NCBI GenBank assembly: GCA_944390495.1
Contig: CALXQE010000069.1
Coordinates: 1 to 36,139 of the forward strand
Direction of reading: 5' to 3'
Source: an uncultured Clostridia bacterium
GTDB taxonomy: Bacteria > Bacillota > Clostridia > UBA1381
Length of the DNA stretch: 36,139 nt
The notes beneath the pieces were generated by a model, which was given only the letters and a program-made list of their open reading frames with translations, was not told where the DNA came from and searched no databases. Each line of letters opens with the position of its first letter. Within the stretch, counting starts at the first letter, position 1. Below, one piece after another: positions 1 through 5,584 of the stretch. A program made the position numbers and the translations under genes.

Positions 1-122
1 CCGATTGTTTCCTTGCAAAATCTAGATTCTTGGCTCATTCCTTCTATCATATTAGCTACGGTGTCTATACCGTAATCATTGAACCGCATCAACATTGTAA
101 TGATTTTTGTTATTTTAAACAT
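1..122 (-). CDS. Partial small protein, C-terminus beyond window
   Basis: A leftward reading frame starts with ATG at 122-120 and is still open at the window edge (40 codons; begins MFKITKIITMLMRFNDYGID). A good ribosome binding site (GGAGGATAAAGAAG) lies just upstream, inside the end of the preceding small gene, whose stop codon it overlaps, so the two are probably translationally coupled. I do not recognise the family. It belongs to the leftward gene set of the integrated element at this end of the window. Confidence 0.55.
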   Translation of the reverse strand, partial: MFKITKIITMLMRFNDYGIDTVANMIEGMSQESRFCKETI

Positions 123-207
123 CTTCTTTATCCTCCTTCCATAACATACCGCTTATAATTATTCCGACACCAAACCCAAACAGTGCCGCACCTAAAAATG
201 CCATCAT
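115..207 (-). CDS. 30-aa single-pass membrane protein (DUF3789-like)
   Basis: A complete 30-codon leftward gene: MMAFLGAALFGFGVGIIISG then MLWKEDKEDV. It has one hydrophobic, glycine-rich membrane segment (about residues 3-23) and a charged tail. The start follows a strong GGAGGAATAACG ribosome binding site, and the stop overlaps the next gene's start. Tiny Gly-rich membrane proteins of this kind, annotated DUF3789, are common next to conjugation genes in clostridial elements. That assignment rests on resemblance only. Function unknown. Confidence 0.6.
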   Translation of the reverse strand: MMAFLGAALFGFGVGIIISGMLWKEDKEDV

Positions 208-230
208 TCGTTATTCCTCCTTATTTACTA

Positions 231-328
231 CCTCACAAGCTCATGTAAACCGTCCCGTGATATATTTTGATTTGGGGGATTAAATATATGAAAAGTCTTT
301 TCGGGACGGCTTATATCAGCCTGTGAGG
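231..328. repeat. Long imperfect inverted repeat (27-bp arms plus inner 8-bp arms)
   Basis: The outer arms 231-257 and 302-328 match at 23 of 27 positions as an inverted repeat; the core CCGTCCCG/CGGGACGG is perfect. An inner perfect repeat ATATATTT (260-267) / AAATATAT (282-289) continues the fold. Read as leftward RNA, two of the four mismatches become G:U pairs, giving 25 of 27 paired. It lies in the gap between the leftward 69-aa gene and the 30-aa gene. It could be a structured leader or small RNA, or a DNA site such as an origin of transfer. Confidence 0.7.
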
Positions 329-342
329 GGTTGTCCTATACT

Positions 343-366
343 ACGAGGTCTAAGCCTCGTTTTTTT
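343..366 (+). terminator. Intrinsic terminator pointing rightward
   Basis: ACGAGG (343-348) pairs with CCTCGT (355-360) across a 6-nt loop, followed by a run of seven T (360-366). The T run is on the + strand only, so it ends rightward transcripts. The annotated genes here run leftward, so it implies an unannotated rightward RNA coming through the inverted repeat at 231-328. Confidence 0.6.
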
Positions 367-559
367 GTTGTCCAGCTAAATGACGCTGATAGCCTTTCAT
401 TAAAATTTTTGCTACATTGTCTATACATTTTTGGTGTTCATCAGGCGGTGGATTTGGATTGCCTATCATTCTGATTACTCCTCTTTCACCAAATCGATAT
501 TCTTGTACGATTTTATCATCTGTCTGTTCTACAAGTTTACATCCTTCAAGCAGTTCCAT
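350..559 (-). CDS. 69-aa conserved hypothetical protein of mobile elements
   Basis: Starts with ATG behind an excellent GGAGGTG site 8 nt upstream. The protein is polar, with MELLEGCKLVEQ at the start, a PNPPPDEHQKCIDNVAKIL stretch and a basic GYQRHLAGQQK end. No membrane segment or signal peptide. I recognise no domain. It is next downstream of the Cro-like repressor on the same strand and probably shares its promoter, so it is likely an early gene of the element. The stop codon lies within the rightward terminator stem. Confidence 0.6.
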   Translation of the reverse strand: MELLEGCKLVEQTDDKIVQEYRFGERGVIRMIGNPNPPPDEHQKCIDNVAKILMKGYQRHLAGQQKNEA

Positions 560-615
560 GATAATACACCTCCTTCTAAATCGTATGTATTTCTGATTTT
601 GTCCTATTCCGCAAC

Positions 616-825
616 TTAGGCTGTTTTATCCTCTATCGAAAATAACCAATCTACTTTATATTCAGGGCAAAGAAATTTTGAAATTTGATTAATTTCTGAT
701 AAAGTCCACTCAGTATTATTCAACATTTTATTTTGTATCGTTTTTTCACTTAATCGTAAAAACTCTGCTAAATCTTTATTAGTAATATTTTTTTCTGTTA
801 ATATTTTCTTTAAATTTTTAAACAT
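616..825 (-). CDS. Cro/CI-type HTH regulator (short, leftward)
   Basis: A 69-aa protein consisting almost entirely of an HTH_3/XRE-like DNA-binding domain: NITNKDLAEFLRLSEKTIQN supplies the two helices (about residues 14-33). Start chosen at the ATG preceded by GGAGGTG. It is divergent from the 128-aa HTH repressor at 977, with the shared operator region between them. By position it is the Cro-like partner of a CI/Cro-type switch controlling leftward genes. Its size fits Cro-like proteins. The roles of the two regulators are inferred from layout. Confidence 0.75.
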   Translation of the reverse strand: MFKNLKKILTEKNITNKDLAEFLRLSEKTIQNKMLNNTEWTLSEINQISKFLCPEYKVDWLFSIEDKTA

Positions 826-840
826 ATTTTCACCTCCATT

Positions 841-919
841 TTGCCCTGTGTGGCTATCTTGATTGTATTATATGCCATTTGTGGCTATTTGTCAATACTT
901 TTTTTGCCATAAAAGGCAA
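841..919. promoter_or_regulatory. Three-copy operator of the divergent HTH switch
   Basis: Three sites of the form TGCC-N6-GGC occur at 842-854, 873-885 and 905-917. Their centres are about 31-32 bp apart, three helical turns, so all lie on one face of the DNA. The middle site sits between the -35 and -10 of the leftward promoter, the first lies in its early transcribed region, and the third is between the two promoters, just upstream of the rightward -35. This is the arrangement expected for a lambda-like regulatory switch. Confidence 0.7.
867..895 (-). promoter_or_regulatory. Leftward sigmaA promoter of the HTH regulator at 616
   Basis: On the - strand, TTGACA (895-890) and TATAAT (872-867) are separated by exactly 17 nt: a consensus promoter. 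The spacer contains operator site 2, so repressor bound there would block polymerase. Confidence 0.8.
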
Positions 920-927
920 TTTTTTTC

Positions 928-956
928 TTGACACTGAAAAAAAATTGTGTTACGAT
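928..956 (+). promoter_or_regulatory. Rightward sigmaA promoter of the HTH repressor at 977
   Basis: TTGACA (928-933), 17-nt spacer, TACGAT (951-956). Transcription would begin about 964, giving a very short leader with AGAGGTG as ribosome binding site. Operator site 3 lies just upstream. Confidence 0.8.
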
Positions 957-976
957 ATTTTTAGAGGTGATGTTGA

Positions 977-1363
977 ATGTTTTTAGAAAACTTAGAAATG
1001 TTAATGAAAGAAAGAGGACTCAACAAACATTCTTTTTCTCAACAATCAGGAATTCCATATAAAACAATAGATAATTTTTGGAAAAAAGGCTGTAACAATA
1101 TAAAACTAACAACACTAAAAAAAATTTCATCTTTCTTTGGGGTAACTCTTGACTTTTTAATATTTGGTAATAAGCGTTCTGAAAATAATATTGATATATC
1201 AGATCACGAAAAAGAGCTTATTGCTGCATATAGATCACATCCTACAATGCAGCCAGCAATAAACAAAATGCTTGATATACAAAACGAACAATCCAACAGC
1301 ATTAAAGAAGATATTGCAAACGAATTAAAACAAGAAGCATTGATTACTACAAATATAAAATAA
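977..1363 (+). CDS. XRE-family HTH repressor (CI-like)
   Basis: A 128-aa protein with an N-terminal HTH domain (residues about 1-65: LEMLMKERGLNKHSFSQQSG then IPYKTIDNFWKKG) ending in the FFGVTLDFLIFG segment typical of phage and mobile-element repressors. A polar C-terminal part of about 60 residues probably mediates dimerisation; there is no LexA-like autoproteolysis site. ATG follows AGAGGTG. It is divergent from the Cro-like gene and shares three operators with it. Probably the lysogeny/maintenance repressor of the element that carries the serine recombinase. Confidence 0.8.
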   Translation: MFLENLEMLMKERGLNKHSFSQQSGIPYKTIDNFWKKGCNNIKLTTLKKISSFFGVTLDFLIFGNKRSENNIDISDHEKELIAAYRSHPTMQPAINKMLDIQNEQSNSIKEDIANELKQEALITTNIK

Positions 1364-1387
1364 CGTCTACTATTTCGTTAAGCGGAA

Positions 1388-1416
1388 TTGTATATAAAAT
1401 TTTAATCTATTATACA
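1388..1416 (+). promoter_or_regulatory. Possible promoter of the HsdR-like gene
   Basis: TTGTAT (1388-1393), 17-nt spacer, TATACA (1411-1416), between the repressor stop and the nuclease start. The match is moderate. Confidence 0.4.
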
Positions 1417-1441
1417 TAGGAGAAAATAATTTAAATAGTAG

Positions 1442-1463
1442 TAAAATGTGAAGTCACATTTTA
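1442..1463. promoter_or_regulatory. Perfect palindrome upstream of the HsdR-like gene
   Basis: TAAAATGTGA and TCACATTTTA are perfect 10-bp inverted arms separated by AG. It is positioned in the leader 36 nt before the nuclease start. It is likely a dimer-binding operator. It does not match the TGCC-N6-GGC operators upstream, so a different regulator would be needed. Confidence 0.5.
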
Positions 1464-1498
1464 ATAAATTATAATATACACAAGAGGAGGATTTTAAA

Positions 1499-2569
1499 AT
1501 GGATTTTATTGACCAAGTAAAACAATTTTCAAAGCGAGTTGAATCTATAAAAGATACAATTCAAACTGAGGAAGCAACCAAAACTTCTATTTTAATGCCA
1601 TTTTTTCAATTAATGGGTTTTGATGTATTCAATCCTAATGAATTTATTCCAGAATTTACAGCAGACGTGGGTATAAAAAAAGGAGAAAAAGTTGACTATG
1701 CTATACTGAAAGATGGTAGCCCTGTTATACTTGTTGAAGCTAAATCGGTAAATGAACAACTTGAAAAACACGATAGTCAATTATTTAGGTATTTTGGTAC
1801 TACAACTGCAAAATTTGCTATATTGACAAATGGTATAATATATAAATTTTATACGGACCTTGATGAACCTAATAAAATGGATCAAAACCCTTTTCTTGAT
1901 ATTAACATTCTCGACATTAAAGATACACAAGTTGCTGAGTTGAAAAAATTTCATAAATCAAATTTTGATTTAGAAGAAATTATGAGTACAGCGTCTGAAT
2001 TAAAATATTCTAACGAAATCAAGAAAAAATTTAGCAATGATTTAGCAGCTCCATCAGAAGAGTTTGTAAAATTCTTTGTTAGTGATATTTATAATGGACG
2101 TGCTACACAGCAAGTTATCGAAAAATTTAAACCTATTGTGAAAAAAGCTTTAAACCAGTATATCTCTGAAACTTTAAACGATAAAATCAAAAATGCACTT
2201 TCATCAAACGAAGATGAAAGCAATAATAATCCTAAAGATGATGAAAAGTCCATTGCCGAGCCGAAAGAAAAAGTTTCTAAAATTGTAACTACCGAAGAGG
2301 AACTTGAAGCATATTTTATCATAAAAAATCTTTTGAAACCAATCGTTCCAACAAGCGATATTACTATTAAAGATACTGAAAGCTACTTTAATATACTATA
2401 CAAAGGCAATACCCGCAAGTGGATATGTAGGCTTATCCTCAATAATAACCAAAAAACAATGATGTATCTTGATAACAACAAACAAATTCAAAAAATATCG
2501 TTAACAAACATTTATGATTTAGAAAATCATAAATCTCTGCTTTATGATATTGTAAAAAGATTCATATAA
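1499..2569 (+). CDS. Solitary HsdR-N-type restriction endonuclease-like protein
   Basis: A 356-aa protein. Residues about 1-140 match the N-terminal nuclease domain of type I restriction HsdR subunits: KVDYAILKDG then ILVEAKS gives the PD-(D/E)XK triad D66, E80, K82, and the segment YFGTTTAKFAILTNGIIYKF is typical of the family. There is no helicase, and no HsdM or HsdS nearby. A charged linker (about 230-260) leads to a C-terminal globular domain of unknown role (about 265-356). Start follows GAGGAGG. It sits between the repressor and the integrase, where such lone nuclease-like genes are common in elements. A role in excluding other phages or elements is inference. Confidence 0.7.
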   Translation: MDFIDQVKQFSKRVESIKDTIQTEEATKTSILMPFFQLMGFDVFNPNEFIPEFTADVGIKKGEKVDYAILKDGSPVILVEAKSVNEQLEKHDSQLFRYFGTTTAKFAILTNGIIYKFYTDLDEPNKMDQNPFLDINILDIKDTQVAELKKFHKSNFDLEEIMSTASELKYSNEIKKKFSNDLAAPSEEFVKFFVSDIYNGRATQQVIEKFKPIVKKALNQYISETLNDKIKNALSSNEDESNNNPKDDEKSIAEPKEKVSKIVTTEEELEAYFIIKNLLKPIVPTSDITIKDTESYFNILYKGNTRKWICRLILNNNQKTMMYLDNNKQIQKISLTNIYDLENHKSLLYDIVKRFI

Positions 2570-2590
2570 TTTTTATTGTATTTTATATTT

Positions 2591-2625
2591 AAAAAATCCC
2601 TCAACTGCTACCAACAGTCGAGGGA
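2591..2625 (-). terminator. Intrinsic terminator pointing leftward
   Basis: Stem 2597-2607 / 2615-2625 (11 pairs; the one mismatch on the + strand becomes a G:U pair in - strand RNA), followed on the - strand by six T (2596-2591). The orientation favours a leftward transcript, although the nearest gene to its left (the HsdR-like gene) is rightward. Confidence 0.55.
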
Positions 2626-2630
2626 CAAAG

Positions 2631-2679
2631 AGTGTATATGATACACCCAAAAAAGCAAATATATTGTATCATATACACT
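2631..2679. repeat. 15-bp perfect inverted repeat before the recombinase
   Basis: AGTGTATATGATACA (2631-2645) is perfectly repeated in inverted orientation at 2665-2679, with a 19-nt spacer. It lies 31 nt upstream of the serine recombinase start. It could be an operator or an RNA hairpin that sequesters the leader; serine-integrase attachment sites on the element are also often next to the integrase gene. Confidence 0.65.
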
Positions 2680-2710
2680 TCTAAAAATCAAGTAAAGGAG
2701 TGTTATTTTT

Positions 2711-4234
2711 ATGAAGACATATAAGGATAAAGTAGCTGTCTATCTACGTAAGTCACGCATGGATCCCGACAGTGAAAATATAGACGAAACATTATCCAGG
2801 CACAGTGATACATTAATGAAATTTGCAGCAAAATTAGAATTGAATGTTATAGCTGTTTATAAAGAAGTCGTATCCGGTGACGGTCTTTTTACCCGTCCGC
2901 AGATGGTTCAATTACTGCAAGATATAGAGCAGGATAAATATACAGCAGTTCTATGTATGGAAATAGACCGTTTAGGACGTTCATCCCAAAAAGATGGAGG
3001 TATAATACTCGAGACATTCCAGGAGCATAATGTATTTATAATTACGCCAAACAAAACATATAATCTCAATGACGAAATTGACGAACAGTCTGTTGAAATG
3101 CAAACATTTATAGCTCGTCAGGAGCTTAAATCAATAAGACGACGTCTCCGTAAAGGTGTTGAGAAAACATGCGAAATGGGATATCACGTTATGGAACCGC
3201 CATACGGTTATAGAAGAACATATATCGACAAACATCCTACTCTTGAAATATATGAAGATGAAGCTAAGGTCATACGAATGGTATTTGATATGTATGTCAA
3301 TCAAGGATATGGTGCTCAAACAATTTCGCAGGAATTAAACAAAATGGGATATAAACCAAGAAAAAACGATTTTTTTTCACGAACAACAATAAGATTTTAT
3401 TTAGATAATCCTATATATACAGGTAAAATTGTATGGAACAGACGTAAACGTATAAAGAAAAAATTCCCGACTGATAAAAACAGAAGTATACCTAACCCTC
3501 CCGAAAAATGGATTGTTGCAGAAGGTGCACATCCAGCAATAATATCTCAAGAAATGTTCGATGCAGCTCAGGAGATACGGCAAAAGCGTTCATTACCACC
3601 TGCATATAAAGGTGAGCTTCATAATCAGTTCGCAGGTTTGATTTATTGTAAAAATTGTGGAATGGCAATGCAACGCCAATGTTCTGCTGCTCGTGGCAAT
3701 AGACTTTTATGTACAACCAAAGGCTGTAACAGAAGTATAAAAACAGAGTACGTTGAAGAATATATACTCAAATTTATGAAACAAGTGTTAAACAAATGTA
3801 CTGCAAACACACCTGTATGTGTACAATCCGAAAATGAGCTTCAAGCACGTATGCTAACTATACAAATCAAAGATATCGAAAAAGAGCTTAAAACACTAAG
3901 CAATCAAAAATCTAAATTACATGAACTTTTGGAACAAGGTGTGTATGACGTTGATACTTTTTTAGAACGTAGTAAAATCGTATTAGATAGAACACAAAAC
4001 TTCAAAGAATCCTTGTCAGAAAAGCAAAACAATCTAAAAACTCTTGTATCTGCTCCGCCTATTTCTGAAGCAGCACCTATACTTGAACAGCTGTTATACC
4101 ACTATGACAATTTAGACGCATCAGAGAAAAATACACTGTTTAAACAGCTTATAAAACGTATGACGTTTCTACATACAAAAGAAGAAAAAATCAATGAATT
4201 TTCACTTGAAATCGAGTGGAATTATATTTTATAA
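2711..4234 (+). CDS. Large serine recombinase (site-specific integrase)
   Basis: 507 aa, normal length for the family. The N-terminal resolvase domain (about 5-150) has the nucleophile in YLRKSRMD (S15) and EIDRLGRSSQ. It is followed by the recombinase domain (PPYGYRR...HPTLEIYEDEAKVIRMVFDMY), a zinc ribbon (CKNCGMAMQRQC ... CTTKGC, about 314-338) and a coiled coil (about 370-440). It integrates and excises the element between attP and attB without host factors, with direction set by an accessory protein. Start follows AAAGGAG. The gene ends only about 20 nt before a truncated conserved gene, which marks the element boundary. Confidence 0.93.
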   Translation: MKTYKDKVAVYLRKSRMDPDSENIDETLSRHSDTLMKFAAKLELNVIAVYKEVVSGDGLFTRPQMVQLLQDIEQDKYTAVLCMEIDRLGRSSQKDGGIILETFQEHNVFIITPNKTYNLNDEIDEQSVEMQTFIARQELKSIRRRLRKGVEKTCEMGYHVMEPPYGYRRTYIDKHPTLEIYEDEAKVIRMVFDMYVNQGYGAQTISQELNKMGYKPRKNDFFSRTTIRFYLDNPIYTGKIVWNRRKRIKKKFPTDKNRSIPNPPEKWIVAEGAHPAIISQEMFDAAQEIRQKRSLPPAYKGELHNQFAGLIYCKNCGMAMQRQCSAARGNRLLCTTKGCNRSIKTEYVEEYILKFMKQVLNKCTANTPVCVQSENELQARMLTIQIKDIEKELKTLSNQKSKLHELLEQGVYDVDTFLERSKIVLDRTQNFKESLSEKQNNLKTLVSAPPISEAAPILEQLLYHYDNLDASEKNTLFKQLIKRMTFLHTKEEKINEFSLEIEWNYIL

Positions 4235-4262
4235 CTTTTGTATATATGTTGCATAGTGTTAT
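4235..4262. other. Probable element-chromosome junction (att site)
   Basis: Coding sequence of the recombinase stops at 4234, and homologous-looking chromosomal coding sequence resumes at about 4257 after an in-frame TAG. The crossover should be within these few bases; serine integrases use a 2-bp core that I cannot fix without the other junction, which lies outside the window on the left. Confidence 0.6.
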
Positions 4263-5024
4263 GATAAAGATTGTATCGAAAATGCACGAGTTTATCTTAC
4301 ACCATGCGGTCAAAGCATAATTGATAAAGCAATAAACGTAAAATTTACCAAAGCTGAAGTAATATGGGTATTTTCAGATATTGAAGCAGTACCTTTTAAC
4401 AGAGGTTTCTATTCTGTTGATTTAAAATATTTCTTCAAGGTAACACTTGCGGTATTCACTGGTTGTGGTCGTCCTACTGAAATCGAAGGTCTTGTTACCT
4501 TTGATAAAAAAGTAATTCTTTTTGGTTCGGAAGGAAATGCTAAAGTGTTTGAGTCTAAATATAAAGAGGACGCATTCGATCCTCAGCTTTGGAAAAAAAC
4601 AAATATGCCAAAGGCTGTAGTTGAGGTAGTTGATCCTATCGCTCTTGGTGCAAAAGTTGTTGATGTGCGTGATAAAAAATGCTGTTGCTGCGACGATGAC
4701 TTTGATCTTGCATCAATTCCCGAATCTGTGTGCAGAATATTTGAAGATAATTTTGTTGCAGGCAATGACACTAAACGAGTATTCGTGTCACTTGGTGTAT
4801 TCTCAATCATCAAACTTGAAAGACGCGTACAGCTTCTTATCCCATCATACGATTTCTGCATTCCTCAAAAAGAATGTGTAGGTGCAACTGACGACAATCC
4901 ATGTGATTTATTTGAACGTATTGACTTCCCTGTTGATGAATTTTTCCCGCCGGAAAGATGTGAATTTTTAGACTGCTGTGATGATGATCCATCAGTGCCA
5001 AAAAATGACTGTGGATGCAGATAA
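4257..5024 (+). pseudogene. Conserved clostridial Cys-rich protein, 5' end lost to integration
   Basis: From 4257 to the TAA at 5024 one frame encodes 255 residues: CYDKDCIENARVYLTPCGQS, then FNRGFYSVDLKYFFK, VTFDKKVILFGSEGNAK, a CCCCDDDFDL cluster, and a tail ending DDPSVPKNDCGCR. From memory this is a conserved clostridial protein of unknown function of about 280 residues, so roughly 25-30 N-terminal codons and the promoter are missing. A TAG and the recombinase lie directly upstream. A GTG at 4545 could give a 159-aa product but has no ribosome binding site. Excision of the element would restore the gene. Confidence 0.75.
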
Positions 5025-5044
5025 AATTTACAATATTAACAAAT

Positions 5045-5088
5045 ATAAAAATGATGACAGACATTTATTTGTCTGTCATCATTTTTAT
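5045..5088 (+). terminator. Terminator of the interrupted gene
   Basis: A long near-perfect stem (GATGACAGAC / GTCTGTCATC extended by A and T runs) 20 nt after the stop codon. The A and T runs flank it on both sides, so it could act in both directions. Confidence 0.75.
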
Positions 5089-5183
5089 ATTATCCCGTAT
5101 TACATATCGTTTAACTATACTTTATCTGCAAGCATATATTATAAATTTACATAAATATTAGATACGATATTTCTACATATATC

Positions 5184-5212
5184 TTGACAAATCAATATAA
5201 ATATTGTACACT
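5184..5212 (+). promoter_or_regulatory. Promoter of the structured RNA and polyamine operon
   Basis: TTGACA (5184-5189), 17-nt spacer, TACACT (5207-5212). Transcription would begin at about 5219, exactly where the 5' strand of the closing helix of the RNA begins. Confidence 0.75.
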
Positions 5213-5218
5213 TAGAAT

Positions 5219-5463
5219 AAGGATACTCAAACAGAGTCTTCCAAATAAATTTTTGGAGAGCACTTTGAAAGAAGCTGAGGCTATATGGATAAAATGTCCA
5301 CTGCCTGTTGGCGGTTTTCCGCCTTATTGATTGAGTTAAAAGCTCAAATTTTATAAGTTGGTTACTTTATAACCGAAAATGCGTATCTACGCAAACTTGT
5401 GAAACGGTCAATAAGAGTAGTAAAAGTTTTTGCTTTATAGACTCTGTATACCATACAATCCTT
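5219..5463 (+). ncRNA. Large multi-helix structured RNA upstream of speA
   Basis: About 245 nt with nested pairings. Closing helices: AAGGAT 5219-5224/5458-5463 and ACAGAGTCT 5231-5239/5439-5447. Local hairpins: 5241-5245/5252-5256, 5286-5289/5297-5300 (inside GGC/GCC), GGCGG 5310-5314/5319-5323, TTGAG 5331-5335/5343-5347, GGTTA 5360-5364/5370-5374, TGCG 5380-5383/5390-5393. Junction helices: TTATTGA 5324-5330/5408-5414 and AAGTT 5355-5359/5394-5398. There is no open reading frame of note. It is either a free-standing ncRNA or a riboswitch-like leader; I could not match it to a class from memory (raiA RNA is one of similar size). tmRNA, RNase P and T-box hallmarks are absent. Confidence 0.7.
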
Positions 5464-5494
5464 ATGACATTATTTAGATTAATTTATCGCTGTA

Positions 5495-5519
5495 TTTGAC
5501 ATATCATATCTATGTCAAA
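5495..5519 (+). other. Hairpin between the structured RNA and terminator
   Basis: Perfect 9-bp arms TTTGACATA (5495-5503) and TATGTCAAA (5511-5519) with a 7-nt loop. It could be a DNA operator or part of an expression platform. Confidence 0.45.
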
Positions 5520-5533
5520 GATTGTTAAGGAAT

Positions 5534-5569
5534 AAACGCAAGTTGTGTATTTACGACTTGCGTTTTTTT
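5534..5569 (+). terminator. Intrinsic terminator just upstream of speA
   Basis: AAACGCAAGT (5534-5543) pairs with ACTTGCGTTT (5556-5565), followed by T to 5569, only 16 nt before the speA start. It either ends the structured RNA or acts as a conditional attenuator for the operon. No second strong promoter was seen between it and speA, which favours conditional readthrough. Confidence 0.8.
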
Positions 5570-5584
5570 AACGAGGTGAATAAA

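Noticed and set aside
4545..5024. A 159-aa frame taken as a complete gene from a GTG
   Set aside because: Homologous-looking coding sequence continues upstream in the same frame to 4257, and the GTG has no ribosome binding site; treated as part of the truncated gene.
5219..5463. Structured RNA read as an M-box or cobalamin riboswitch
   Set aside because: Short resemblances (GAGGCUAUAUGGA, CCACUGCC) exist, but the other conserved blocks of those classes are missing.
5522..5584. Longer N-terminus of SpeA
   Set aside because: The extension lies over the terminator hairpin; the ATG at 5585 has a proper ribosome binding site and fits family length.
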